From: an uncultured Alphaproteobacteria bacterium
GTDB taxonomy: Bacteria; Pseudomonadota; Alphaproteobacteria; Geminicoccales; Geminicoccaceae
NCBI GenBank assembly: GCA_902826935.1
Contig: CADEGR010000016.1
Coordinates: 5,315-54,912 of the forward strand
DNA: 49,598 bases
Direction: 5' to 3'
Made by a program: the position numbers and the translations under genes. The notes beneath the pieces were generated by a model. It did not search any database. It was given only the letters and a program-made list of their open reading frames with translations, and was not told where the DNA came from. Shown here in pieces: positions 1 through 8,560 of the stretch (position 1 is the stretch's first letter; every line of letters begins with the position of its first letter).

Positions 1-12
1 GCGCAGCGTCAT
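1..12 (-). CDS. Start of the next fds gene (probably fdsB), cut by the window edge
   Basis: Only four codons are visible, reading M-T-L-R on the minus strand from an ATG at 12-10. The ATG overlaps the TGA of the fdsG-like gene in an ATGA arrangement, which implies translational coupling. In formate dehydrogenase operons the gene after fdsG is normally fdsB, the flavin/FeS NADH-dehydrogenase-like subunit. That identity is inferred from gene order alone. Confidence 0.5.
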
Positions 13-482
13 CGCCCGGCCTCCGCCAGCAGCTGGTCGAGCCGGGCCGCGTCCAGCCGGCCGATCGGCTCGCCATCCTTGAGGGCGGCTGGGGCGCAAG
101 CGCACAAGCCCAGGCAGAAGACCGGCTCCAGCGTGAGCGCGCCATCGGCGGTCGTCTCGCCCCAACCAAGCTGCAAGCGCGCCTTGGCGTGCTCGGCCAG
201 GGCATCGGCGCCCATCGCCTGGCAGGCCTCGGCCCGGCACAGCTTCAGGACATGGCGTCCCGCCGGCGCATGGCGGAAGTCGTGGTAGAAGCTCCGGATC
301 CCGTGGACCTCGGCGCGGCTGAGATTGAGCGCGTCCGCGATCATCGGCAGGCAGTCATCCGGCACGAAGCCGAACGCGTCCTGCAGCGCCTGCAGCATCG
401 GCAGCGCCGCTCCCTCGACCGGCTGCCAGGTCGCGATGATCGCGGCGGCCTGATCTCGGTCCCATGCGTCCTGGTGCTGCAT
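9..482 (-). CDS. fdsG: NAD-dependent formate dehydrogenase gamma subunit (FdsG; NuoE-like 2Fe-2S protein)
   Basis: 157 aa, the usual size for FdsG. The family is a NuoE/HoxE-like thioredoxin-fold protein carrying one 2Fe-2S cluster. It passes electrons in the soluble molybdenum formate dehydrogenase that oxidises formate to CO2 with NAD+. The four cluster cysteines are visible as C82-x4-C87 and C123-x3-C127. The N-terminal helical part (residues 10-65) has the family pattern, including PMLQALQDAFGFVP. The start is an ATG at 482. The stop overlaps the next ATG (4 bp), so the gene is the first visible member of an fds operon leaving the window. A NuoE of complex I is the alternative, but the short form and the LysR gene upstream favour FdsG. 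Confidence 0.85.
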   Translation of the reverse strand: MQHQDAWDRDQAAAIIATWQPVEGAALPMLQALQDAFGFVPDDCLPMIADALNLSRAEVHGIRSFYHDFRHAPAGRHVLKLCRAEACQAMGADALAEHAKARLQLGWGETTADGALTLEPVFCLGLCACAPAALKDGEPIGRLDAARLDQLLAEAGR

Positions 483-590
483 CGGCGATCCGCTTCGCGC
501 CCCCGGTGGTTTGCTGTTTAAGCGTCAGCTTGGCCCGCGCCGCGGCCATCGATCAAGAAAGGTGTCCCGTCGCCCGATAGAGATCTTCTA

Positions 591-1523
591 TCAAACCGCC
601 GGTGCGCTCACCGCGGCCACCGGCGCTTCGCCCGCCGCCAGCTGCGCCGCCAGACGGTTCGCCTCGGTGATCAGGGCACCCAGGATCGGGGTCATCGGCT
701 CGCGCTCCGGCACGACCAGCCCGATCATCGGATGGGCGGTGCCGTCGCTGATCGGGATCGCCCGGACCGGCTCGGCGATGCCCAGCGTCTCGGCCAGGCG
801 GGCCGGCATCACGCTCGACCAGCGGCCGGTCCGGACATGGGAGAACAGCACCAGCATCGAGTCCGACACCAAAGTCGGCGCGGGCTCGCAGCCGGCCGCG
901 CGCAGGCAGCGATCGATGATCCGCCGGTTCTGCATGGTCGGCGTCAGCAGGCAGAGCGGGATCGCGCCAACCTCCTGCCAGGTCACGCTGGCCCGATCGC
1001 CAAGCGGGCTGTCGGCGGCGGTCAGCAGGCAGTAGTCCTCGCGATAGAGTGGCACCGAGCGGACCCGCCCCAGCGGCTCGTTGTCGAGATAGGTGAGCCC
1101 GGCATCGACCTCGAGGTTCTCCAGCAGCCCCAGGATCTCGATCGAGGTGCGTGAGAGGATCGTGAACGACACGTCCGGGTGGCGCGCGCGATAGGGCGTG
1201 GTCAGGCTGGCGACCATGCCGAGCGCGGTCGGCACCGCGGCCAGGCGCAGATGGCCGGCCAGGCCGTGCTTCAGGGCGCGGATCTCGGCGCGCATGGCGC
1301 GGCTGTCGCCGACGATCCGCCTCGCCCAGTCCAGGACCCGCTGGCCTTCCGGCGTGAAGCCCAAAAAGCGCGAGCCACGGCGCACCAGGAGCACGCCGAG
1401 CAGGCCCTCCAGCTGCTTGATGCCGGCCGAGAAGGTCGGCTGGGTCACGCCGCATTCTGCCGCCGCCCGGCCAAAGTGGCGTTCATTGGCCAGCGCCAGC
1501 AGGAACTCCAGCTTCTCGATCAT
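591..1523 (-). CDS. LysR-family transcriptional regulator, likely of the fds operon
   Basis: 310 aa from the ATG at 1523. A TTG ten codons upstream is also open, but the HTH begins directly at MIEKLEFLLAL, so the ATG is preferred. The winged HTH is at residues 1-60, with recognition-helix pattern AAAECGVTQPTFSAGIKQLE. The substrate-binding domain spans about 88-295. It lies 108 bp upstream of fdsG on the same strand. LysR-type regulators beside fds operons control them in response to formate or related signals in other bacteria, so that role is likely here. The effector cannot be read from the sequence. Unlike the classical divergent LysR arrangement, regulator and target point the same way, so autoregulation and co-transcription are both possible. 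Confidence 0.85.
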   Translation of the reverse strand: MIEKLEFLLALANERHFGRAAAECGVTQPTFSAGIKQLEGLLGVLLVRRGSRFLGFTPEGQRVLDWARRIVGDSRAMRAEIRALKHGLAGHLRLAAVPTALGMVASLTTPYRARHPDVSFTILSRTSIEILGLLENLEVDAGLTYLDNEPLGRVRSVPLYREDYCLLTAADSPLGDRASVTWQEVGAIPLCLLTPTMQNRRIIDRCLRAAGCEPAPTLVSDSMLVLFSHVRTGRWSSVMPARLAETLGIAEPVRAIPISDGTAHPMIGLVVPEREPMTPILGALITEANRLAAQLAAGEAPVAAVSAPAV

Positions 1524-1850
1524 CCGCCCATCCGCGCTCCGGCAGTTCTGCAAACTTAGGCAGAATCATGCTCCTGCTCCAAGCGCTTGGCCGACCGCCA
1601 AAGCCTAGATTTTATGATTTGCTCCAGCTGGCTACCCCAAGTTGTTGCATCGCCGTTCCGGCCAATTCCTCCGCCGGCTCAGGGACCTAATCCCAGCCTC
1701 CGGCGTTGATCCTCCAGCTTCCTGATCCCGCCGATCCTGCCGGAGCGCCCAAGAGCCGCTCTGGTCGAGCCTGGATCACCGCTGCCGTGCCGTCCGATGC
1801 GCGGCCGCCCGGCCTGACATCGGCGCACAACCACCCAGTGGAGGCCCTCC
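1524..1850. other. Intergenic region between divergent LysR gene and glycan operon
   Basis: About 327 bp with no credible coding sequence. It must hold the promoters of the minus-strand LysR gene and of the plus-strand operon starting at 1851. A more AT-rich stretch near 1606-1625 is the likeliest core promoter area. I see no convincing -35/-10 pair. The Shine-Dalgarno GTGGAGG for the operon lies just before 1851. Confidence 0.5.
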
Positions 1851-2969
1851 ATGGCCAAGCGCTACCTCATCATCGGCGGAGCAGGCTTCATCGGCTCGCA
1901 CCTGGCCGATGTCCTGCTGGCCGAGGGCGATGAGGTGCGCATCTTCGACTCGCTCGAACCGCAGGTGCACGGGCCGCAGCCGCTCTGGCCGTCCTACCTG
2001 GCCGACGACGTCGATCTGATCCGCGGCGACATCGGCGATCGCTCGGCCCTGGAAGCGGCACTGGGCGGCATCGATGGCGTGTTCCACCTCGCCGCCGCGG
2101 TTGGCGTCGGCCAGAGCATGTACGAAATCCAGCGCTACACCGCGATCAACGAGCTGGGCACCGCCGCCCTGCTCGAGATCCTGGCGCAGCGGCCGGTCGA
2201 GCGCCTGGTGATCGCTTCCTCGATGAGCGTCTATGGCGAGGGCCTCTATCGCACGCCGGCCGGCGCCGAGCTCAGCCCGCCAATGCGCAGCCCGGCCGAC
2301 TACGCCGCCCGGCGCTGGGACCCCGTGACCGCCGATGGCCAGCCGCTGGCACCCTTGCCGACCCCCGAGGACACCCCGCTCGATCCAGGGTCGGTCTATG
2401 CGCTCGGCAAATATGCCCAGGAGCGCATGGGCTTGGTGGTCGGCCAGGCCTATGGCTTTGAGGTCGCCGCCTTGCGCCTGTTCAACGTGTTCGGCCCGCG
2501 CCAGGCGCTCTCCAACCCCTACACCGGCGTGCTCGCGATCTTCGCCGCCCGGCTCCAGAACGGCCGGGCGCCGATGGTGTTCGAGGACGGCGCCCAGCGG
2601 CGCGACTTCGTCCATGTGCAGGACGTCGCCCGCGCCTTCCACCTCGCCATGACCACCCCCGCCGCCGCCGGCAGCGTGTTCAATGTCGGCAGCGGCGAAA
2701 GCTACAGCGTCGCCGAGGTGGCGGAGCTGCTGGCGGCCGCCTATGGCCGGCCGGACCTGGCGCCGGAGCTGACCGGCAAGGCCCGGCTCGGCGACATCCG
2801 CCACTGCTTCGCCGACATTGGCCTGGCGCGCACGGTCCTGGGCTACCAGCCGGCGCACAGCCTGCGCACCAGCCTGGACGACCTCCTCGCCTGGGTCGCG
2901 CAGCAGCAGGCCGAGGACCATGTCGCCGAGGCGACGCAGGAGCTGAGCCGCCGGGGGCTGGTGGCATGA
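1851..2969 (+). CDS. NAD-dependent epimerase/dehydratase, dTDP-L-rhamnose 4-epimerase-like
   Basis: 372 aa extended short-chain dehydrogenase. The Rossmann motif GGAGFIG is at residues 9-15 and the catalytic pair is Y183/K187 in SVYALGKY. Family-specific stretches SVYGEGLY (about 127-133), PLAPLPTPEDTP and FNVFGPRQALSNPYTG resemble dTDP-L-rhamnose 4-epimerases, which interconvert dTDP-L-rhamnose and dTDP-6-deoxy-L-talose. The substrate is an inference. The ATG at 1851 follows a clear GTGGAGG. It is the first gene of a coupled operon and its TGA overlaps the ATG of the next gene by 4 bp. A related nucleotide-sugar epimerase with another substrate is the main alternative. Confidence 0.82.
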   Translation: MAKRYLIIGGAGFIGSHLADVLLAEGDEVRIFDSLEPQVHGPQPLWPSYLADDVDLIRGDIGDRSALEAALGGIDGVFHLAAAVGVGQSMYEIQRYTAINELGTAALLEILAQRPVERLVIASSMSVYGEGLYRTPAGAELSPPMRSPADYAARRWDPVTADGQPLAPLPTPEDTPLDPGSVYALGKYAQERMGLVVGQAYGFEVAALRLFNVFGPRQALSNPYTGVLAIFAARLQNGRAPMVFEDGAQRRDFVHVQDVARAFHLAMTTPAAAGSVFNVGSGESYSVAEVAELLAAAYGRPDLAPELTGKARLGDIRHCFADIGLARTVLGYQPAHSLRTSLDDLLAWVAQQQAEDHVAEATQELSRRGLVA

Positions 2970-4987
2970 GCCTGCCGAGCATCCACCCCGAGCTCGGGGT
3001 CCTGGAATGGTTTCGGCCGGGCGAGCACGACCGGGTCGAGGCCGCGATCCTGGCGCTGGGCCGGATCGGCGTGCGCCATCTGCGCACCGGCATCTCCTGG
3101 GCCGATTGCCACCGGCCCGAAGTGGCCGCCTGGTATGACTGGCTGCTGCCGCGCCTGGCCCAGCATTTCGAGCTGCTGCCTTGCGTGCTCTACGTGCCGC
3201 CCTCGCTCTCGCTCAGCGCCACCACCGCCGGCCCGCCGCGCGACGCCAAGGCCTTCGCCGATTTCCTCGACGTGTTCGTGACCCGCTACGGCGCCCATTT
3301 CGACACGATCGAGCTGTGGAACGAGCCCAACAACCTGAACGACTGGGATTGGCGCCTCGATCCGGGCTGGGCGATCTTCGCCGACATGATCGTCAAGGCC
3401 GCCTACTGGATGAAGCAGCGCGGCAAGCGGACGGTCCTGGGCGGCAGCTGCCCGACCGACCTCAACTGGCTGACCCAGATCGCCGAGCGCGGCGCGCTCA
3501 ACGACATCGACGCGATCGGCCTGCACGGCTTTCCCGGCACCTGGGAGGCGTCCGGCAGCACCTGGTGGCCCTGGGCCGAGCAGGTCGCCGCCACCCGCGC
3601 CGTGCTCGACCGCTTCGGCCTGGCCACCGAGATCTGGATCACCGAGGCCGGCTACTCGACCTGGCGCCATGACGAGCTGGAGCAGGTCTCCGCCCTGATG
3701 GCCGCCCTCGAGGCGCCCGTGGCGCGGCTCTACTGGTACAGCTACCAGGATCTGCACCCGGCTTTGTCCAGCCAGGAAGGCTGGCATTTCGACGAGCGCC
3801 ACTACCATTTCGGCATGGTCACGGCCGGCGGCAAGCCGAAGCTGCTCTACCGCATGCTGGCCAAAGGGGGCCTCGCCGCCGCCGCCGACGTGTTCCGGCT
3901 GCAGCGCCAGGCGCCTGCCGTGGCCCGCCGCCGCGCCTCGGTCGTGATCACCGGCGGCGCCGGCTTCCTCGGCTGCAACCTGGCCTGCCGCCTGGCCGAG
4001 GCTGGCCAGAACGTCCTCGTCCTGGATGCGTTGAGCCGCGATGGCGTCGAGGACAATCTCGCCTTCCTCAAGCGGCGCTACCCCAAGCGGGTCGCGGCCG
4101 AGATCGCCGACATCCGCGATCCTTACGTCATCAGCCACGCGCTGCTCGATGCCGCCGCGGTCTTCCATTTCGCTGCCCAGGTGGCGGTCACCACCAGCCT
4201 CGCCGACCCGAACGAGGACTTCGAGGTCAATCTGCGCGGCACGCTGAACGTCCTGGAGGCGCTGCGCCAAGCCAAGGCGCCGCCACCCACGCTCTTCGCC
4301 AGCACCAACAAGGTCTACGGCGCCCTCGACGGGCTCACGCTCGCCGCCACCGATGACCGTTACCATCCGGCCGACGACGAGCTGGCACGGCACGGCGTCG
4401 ACGAGCACCAGCCGCTCGACTTCAAGAGCCCCTATGGCTGCTCCAAGGGAGCGGCCGACCAGTATGTCCAGGACTACGCCCACTCCTTCGGCCTGCCGAC
4501 CGCGGTCCTGCGCATGAGCTGCATCTATGGGCCGCATCAGCGCGGCACCGAGGACCAGGGCTGGGTCGCCCATTTCGGCCTGCGCGCGCTCCAGGGCCAG
4601 CCGATCACGATCTACGGCGATGGCCGCCAGGTCCGCGACATCCTGTTCGTCGAGGATGCGCTCGATGCCTACATGGCGCTCTGGCGCCGCCTGCCCGAGC
4701 TGCGCGGCCAGGCCTTCAACCTGGGCGGGGGGGCCGCCAACGCGGTCAGCCTGCTCGCCCTGGTCCGCCATATCGAGCGCGTGCTCGGCCAGCCGGTGCA
4801 GCTCGACTTCGCCGACTGGCGGACTGGCGACCAACGCTACTTCGTCACCGACACCCGCGCCTTGACCAGCGCCACTGGCTGGCAGCCCGCCGTCGCCTGG
4901 CAGGACGGCGTTCAGCGCCTGCTCCACTGGCTCAGGCACCACGGCCATGGCGGCGCGCTGGCCCCTGAGTTGCTGGCCACGGCCTGA
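2966..4987 (+). CDS. Fusion of a glycoside-hydrolase-like domain with a CDP-paratose/tyvelose 2-epimerase-like domain
   Basis: 673 aa in two parts. Residues 1-300 form a TIM-barrel clan A glycosidase-like domain (GH39/GH5 type). It has a likely acid/base glutamate E120 in LWNEPNN and a likely nucleophile E227 in WITEAGYST. Residues 325-660 are an extended SDR with GGAGFLG at 330-336, TNKVYG at 447-452, Y490/K494 in SPYGCSK, and RMSCIYGPHQRGTEDQGW, a pattern typical of CDP-paratose 2-epimerase relatives. There is no signal peptide, so the glycosidase-like part is probably cytoplasmic, which is unusual. The start overlaps the previous stop (ATGA). The fusion suggests that the two activities act on one sugar or one lipid-linked intermediate. 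Both catalytic assignments are by motif only. Confidence 0.8.
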   Translation: MSLPSIHPELGVLEWFRPGEHDRVEAAILALGRIGVRHLRTGISWADCHRPEVAAWYDWLLPRLAQHFELLPCVLYVPPSLSLSATTAGPPRDAKAFADFLDVFVTRYGAHFDTIELWNEPNNLNDWDWRLDPGWAIFADMIVKAAYWMKQRGKRTVLGGSCPTDLNWLTQIAERGALNDIDAIGLHGFPGTWEASGSTWWPWAEQVAATRAVLDRFGLATEIWITEAGYSTWRHDELEQVSALMAALEAPVARLYWYSYQDLHPALSSQEGWHFDERHYHFGMVTAGGKPKLLYRMLAKGGLAAAADVFRLQRQAPAVARRRASVVITGGAGFLGCNLACRLAEAGQNVLVLDALSRDGVEDNLAFLKRRYPKRVAAEIADIRDPYVISHALLDAAAVFHFAAQVAVTTSLADPNEDFEVNLRGTLNVLEALRQAKAPPPTLFASTNKVYGALDGLTLAATDDRYHPADDELARHGVDEHQPLDFKSPYGCSKGAADQYVQDYAHSFGLPTAVLRMSCIYGPHQRGTEDQGWVAHFGLRALQGQPITIYGDGRQVRDILFVEDALDAYMALWRRLPELRGQAFNLGGGAANAVSLLALVRHIERVLGQPVQLDFADWRTGDQRYFVTDTRALTSATGWQPAVAWQDGVQRLLHWLRHHGHGGALAPELLATA

Positions 4988-4998
4988 ACGGAGCTTGC

Positions 4999-6306
4999 AT
5001 GAAAGTTGCCCTGATCAATCCGCCCTGGAGCTTCGCCGGCAGCATCTATTTCGGCTGCCGCGAGCCGCATCTGCCGCTCGAGCTCGGCTATGCCCAGGCC
5101 TTGCTGACGGCGCACGGCCACGAGGTTCTGCTCCTGGACGGCCATCTCTGCGGCCAGACCGTCGATCAGCTGGCGAGCGACGTCGCGGCCTTCGGCCCGG
5201 ACATCGCGGTGATCACCACGGCGCCGACCTATCTGTTCTGGCGCTGCGCCCAGCCCGAGCTGACCCTGCCAGCGGCCCTCGCCACGGCGCTCCGCGCCGC
5301 CGTGCCCCAGCTGGTCGCGATCGGGCCCCATGGCTCGACCACGCCGCGCGCCGTCCTGCAGAAGCTGCCGGTCGATCTGGTCCTGATGGGCGAGGCCGAG
5401 GAGCTGATCCTGGCATTGGCCGAAGCGGGCGGCTGCCCGCCCGAGCGCAGCGTCGCGTTTCGCGCCGACGACGAGATCGTGGGCAAGGGCGGCCCCCATG
5501 CCGGCCGCTTCACCGATCTTGCCCCGCTCGCCTGGCCCGATGGCTGGATCCAGCGCCATCGCCACCACCATCACCGCTTCGAGCGGGCGCCCGACGGGCC
5601 CGGCGCCGAGGTCGAGGCATCGCGCGGCTGTCCCTATCACTGCAGCTTCTGCGCCAAGCTCGACTTTCGCGACCGCTACCGCCGGCGCGAGCTTGACCTG
5701 CTCCTGCCCGAGATCGACCGGCTGATCGGCCAGGGTGCTCGCTATCTCTACTTCATCGACGAGATCTTCCTGCCGCAGCGGCCCTTGCTCGAAGCCCTGG
5801 CCCCCCGCCCGATTGAATTCGGCATTCAAACGCGGATCGACCTGTGGAAGCCCGAGCTCTTGGAGCTTTTGGGCGCCGCCGGCTGCGTCTCGATCGAGGC
5901 CGGCGTCGAGAGCATCACCGAGGCCGGCCGGGCCGCCCTCGACAAGAACTGCCGGATGAGCACCGAGGATCTGGCCGAGCGGCTGATCCAGGCCAAGCGC
6001 CAGGTGCCGTTCGTCCAGGCCAATCTGATCCAGAGTGCCGCCGACGAGGCCGATGAGCTGGTCGTCTGGCGCGATCGCCTGCGCGCCGAAGGCGTCTGGG
6101 CCAACGATCCGGTGCCGCTGTTCGCCTATCCCGGCTCGCCCGATTACCGCCAGCGCTTCGGCCCGCCCGATGATCGCGCCTGGGAGCGCGCCCAGGCGCA
6201 CTACCTGGAGGCCTTCGCCGCGTTCAGCGACATCCAGGACGAGCAGCCCTTGCCGCTCGAGGTGCTGGAGGCGGGCTTGGCCGCCAGCGCGGATAGCCGC
6301 CGATGA
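4999..6306 (+). CDS. B12-binding-domain radical SAM protein of a glycan cassette
   Basis: 435 aa. The N-terminal cobalamin-binding-type Rossmann domain (residues 1-150) begins KVALINPPWSF and includes LLDGHL at 45-50. The radical SAM core (about 203-400) has the 4Fe-4S motif C211-x3-C215-x2-C218. A histidine-rich run, HRHHHH at 187-192, sits between the domains. Enzymes of this architecture perform radical methylations, ring changes or other difficult C-C chemistry. As I recall, a subfamily of such proteins recurs in a conserved cassette with epimerases and glycosyltransferases whose product is unknown, and this context fits it. An ACGGAGC Shine-Dalgarno lies 7-8 bp before the ATG. The stop overlaps the next gene (ATGA). 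The substrate is unknown. Confidence 0.85.
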   Translation: MKVALINPPWSFAGSIYFGCREPHLPLELGYAQALLTAHGHEVLLLDGHLCGQTVDQLASDVAAFGPDIAVITTAPTYLFWRCAQPELTLPAALATALRAAVPQLVAIGPHGSTTPRAVLQKLPVDLVLMGEAEELILALAEAGGCPPERSVAFRADDEIVGKGGPHAGRFTDLAPLAWPDGWIQRHRHHHHRFERAPDGPGAEVEASRGCPYHCSFCAKLDFRDRYRRRELDLLLPEIDRLIGQGARYLYFIDEIFLPQRPLLEALAPRPIEFGIQTRIDLWKPELLELLGAAGCVSIEAGVESITEAGRAALDKNCRMSTEDLAERLIQAKRQVPFVQANLIQSAADEADELVVWRDRLRAEGVWANDPVPLFAYPGSPDYRQRFGPPDDRAWERAQAHYLEAFAAFSDIQDEQPLPLEVLEAGLAASADSRR

Positions 6307-7412
6307 GCCCCAGGCGGATCCTGCTCGCGGCCGATGCCGTGGGTGGCGTCTGGTCCTATGCCGCCGAGCTGGCGGCTGGCCTCGCCCGGCATGGGCTCGA
6401 GACGGTCCTGGCGGTGCCAGGCCCGGCACCCAGCAGCGCCCAGCGCGCCGAGATCGCCGGCATCCCCGGCCTGCGCCTCCGCCGCTCCGACCTACCGCTG
6501 GAATGGCAGGCCGAGCAGCCGGGCCAGCTCGCCTTGCTGGCCAATTGGATCGACACCGTCGCCCGCGCCGACGCGGTCGATCTGGTCCATCTGAACGGTG
6601 CCGCCCTGGCGCCTCTGCTGGCGGCAGCGCCGGTCGTGGTGACCCAGCATTCCTGCCTCGCCACCTGGTGGCGGGCGCTGCGCTCGGAGCCGCTGCCCCC
6701 GGCCTGGCGCTGGCAGGTCGAGGCGACCGCGGCTGGTCTGGCCACCGCCGATGCAGTGATCGCCCCCTCGCGCGCTTTCGCCGACGCCTTGCGCGTCGCC
6801 TATGCCGGCATCCCGGGGCCGGCGGTGATCCACAATGGCCGGGCGCGCCTGGCGCCGCCGCGCGCGCCGAAGGCGCCGGTCGTCATGACTGCCGGCCGGC
6901 TCTGGGACGACGCCAAGAACCTGGCCGTGCTGGAGCGGGCGACCTCGGCGATCGCCTGGCCGGTCCTGGCCGCCGGCCCGACCTTCGGCCCGAACGGCAC
7001 GGCGGTCGAGCTCAGCGCGGTCCAGCCGCTCGGCACGCTGCCCAGCGGCCAGCTGCAGGAGCGCTTGGCGGAGAGCACGATCTTCGTCTCGCTCGCCCGC
7101 TACGAGCCGTTCGGCCTTGCGGTGCTGGAGGCGGCCGCGGCCGGCAATGCCCTGGTCCTGGCCGATATCCCGACCTTCCGCGAGCTTTGGCAGGACGTCG
7201 CCTGCTTCGTGCCAGCCGACGATCCGGCTGCGGTCGCGGCCGCCGTCAATCAGCTGATCGCCGAGCCGGCCAGATGCGCCGCTTTGGCCGAGCGGGCCCG
7301 CCTGCGCGCCCGCCGCTATCCGGCCCGACGCATGGTCGATGCCACGCTCGCGCTCTATCGCAGCCTTGGCCAGCCCGCGCTGGCGCCCGCCACCATCGCA
7401 GGAACCGCCTGA
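6303..7412 (+). CDS. GT4-type glycosyltransferase
   Basis: 369 aa GT-B fold glycosyltransferase. The N-terminal half begins with an acceptor-domain pattern (ILLAADAVGGVWSYAAEL). The C-terminal half (about 190-355) carries the family-4 donor-site signature E-x7-E in ARYEPFGLAVLEAAAAGNA. It is cytoplasmic, with no membrane segments. It probably adds one sugar from a nucleotide donor to the glycan made by this operon. The ATG overlaps the previous stop by 4 bp, and its own TGA shares one base with the next ATG. Donor and acceptor cannot be read from the sequence. Confidence 0.85.
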   Translation: MSPRRILLAADAVGGVWSYAAELAAGLARHGLETVLAVPGPAPSSAQRAEIAGIPGLRLRRSDLPLEWQAEQPGQLALLANWIDTVARADAVDLVHLNGAALAPLLAAAPVVVTQHSCLATWWRALRSEPLPPAWRWQVEATAAGLATADAVIAPSRAFADALRVAYAGIPGPAVIHNGRARLAPPRAPKAPVVMTAGRLWDDAKNLAVLERATSAIAWPVLAAGPTFGPNGTAVELSAVQPLGTLPSGQLQERLAESTIFVSLARYEPFGLAVLEAAAAGNALVLADIPTFRELWQDVACFVPADDPAAVAAAVNQLIAEPARCAALAERARLRARRYPARRMVDATLALYRSLGQPALAPATIAGTA

Positions 7413-8560
7413 TGCGCATCGTCCTGTTCTGCCACTCCCTGCTCGCCTGCTGGAACCACGGCAACGTCCATTTCCTGCGCGGCATCGTGCGCGAGCTGCA
7501 GGCGCTCGGCCACGAGGTCCGGACCTTCGAGCCGGAAGACGGCTGGAGCCGGCAGAATCAGGCGAAGGATGCCGGCGAGACCGCGATCGAGGTGGCGGAG
7601 GCCGCCTTTCCCGAGCTGGCGGTCCAGACCTACCGGCGCGCCGAGCTCGATCTGGAGCGGGCGCTGGATGGCGCCGATCTGGTCCTGGTCCATGAATGGA
7701 ACGAGCCCGAGCTGATCGCCGCTTTAGGCGCCCACCGCGCCGCCGGCGGCCGCTATCTGATCTTGTTCCACGACACCCACCACCGCGCCTTGACCCAGGC
7801 CGAGGCGCTCGGGCGCTTCGAGCTGGACGGCTATGACGGCGTGCTCGCCTTTGGCGAGACAGTGCGCGAGATCTATCTGCGCCAGGGCTGGAGCCGGAGC
7901 GTGTGGACCTGGCATGAGGCCGCCGATCTGCGCCTGTTCCGCCCCCAGCCGGCGGTGCGCAAGGAGCAGGACCTGGTCTGGATTGGCAATTGGGGCGACG
8001 ACGAGCGCACCAGCGAGCTGCGGACCTTCCTGCTGGAGCCGGTCAGCGCCTTGCGCCTGCGCACCGTCGTCCATGGCGTGCGCTATCCGGACGAAGCCAA
8101 GCACCAGCTCGCCCGCGCCGGCATCGATTATCGCGGCTGGCTCGCCAATCACCGGGTGCCCCAGGCTTTCTCCCGGGCGCGCCTTACCATCCACGTGCCC
8201 CGCCGGCCCTATGTCGAGCAGCTGCGCGGCATCCCGACCATCCGGGTGTTCGAGGCACTGGCCTGCGGCATCCCGCTGATCTCGGCACCCTGGATCGACT
8301 CCGAGGGGCTGTTCACGCCGGGCGCGGATTTCCTGATGGCGGCCAATGGCGAGCAGATGCGCGCTTGCCTGCGCATGCTTCTGGCCGAGCCGGCGCTGCG
8401 GGCGGAGCTCGCCTTCCATGGCCTGAGCACGATCCGTGCCCGCCATAGCTGCCGGCACCGCGTCCACGAGCTGCTCGCCATCGCCGCCAGCCTGGCGCCC
8501 GAGCGCTTCACCAGCGCCGCCGAGGCGGCTGAACCCCTGCACGCTGTGGAGGCAGCATGA
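7412..8560 (+). CDS. CgeB-like glycosyltransferase (1 of 3)
   Basis: 382 aa, starting at the ATG that overlaps the previous TGA (TGATG). The frame is open further upstream, but the overlap and the N-terminus MRIVLFCHSLLACWNHGN, which matches the two later paralogues, fix the start. The C-terminal donor-binding region has IPTIRVFEALACGIPLISAPW (about 290-310), typical of CgeB/GT-B proteins that glycosylate spore, surface or maltosyl-type acceptors. It is the first of three consecutive related genes. The shared N-terminal pattern (H/S-S-x-W-x-N/G-H/A) suggests duplication followed by divergence. Its exact sugar specificity is unknown. Confidence 0.8.
   Translation: MRIVLFCHSLLACWNHGNVHFLRGIVRELQALGHEVRTFEPEDGWSRQNQAKDAGETAIEVAEAAFPELAVQTYRRAELDLERALDGADLVLVHEWNEPELIAALGAHRAAGGRYLILFHDTHHRALTQAEALGRFELDGYDGVLAFGETVREIYLRQGWSRSVWTWHEAADLRLFRPQPAVRKEQDLVWIGNWGDDERTSELRTFLLEPVSALRLRTVVHGVRYPDEAKHQLARAGIDYRGWLANHRVPQAFSRARLTIHVPRRPYVEQLRGIPTIRVFEALACGIPLISAPWIDSEGLFTPGADFLMAANGEQMRACLRMLLAEPALRAELAFHGLSTIRARHSCRHRVHELLAIAASLAPERFTSAAEAAEPLHAVEAA

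Noticed and set aside
1524-1553. TTG-initiated extension of the LysR gene
   Set aside because: The family N-terminus starts at the ATG at 1523. The ten extra residues have no ribosome site and are not LysR-like.
2843-4948. A 701-residue minus-strand frame opposite the glycosidase-epimerase fusion
   Set aside because: High GC makes antisense frames stay open. The plus strand has clear catalytic motifs and overlapping start/stop codons.
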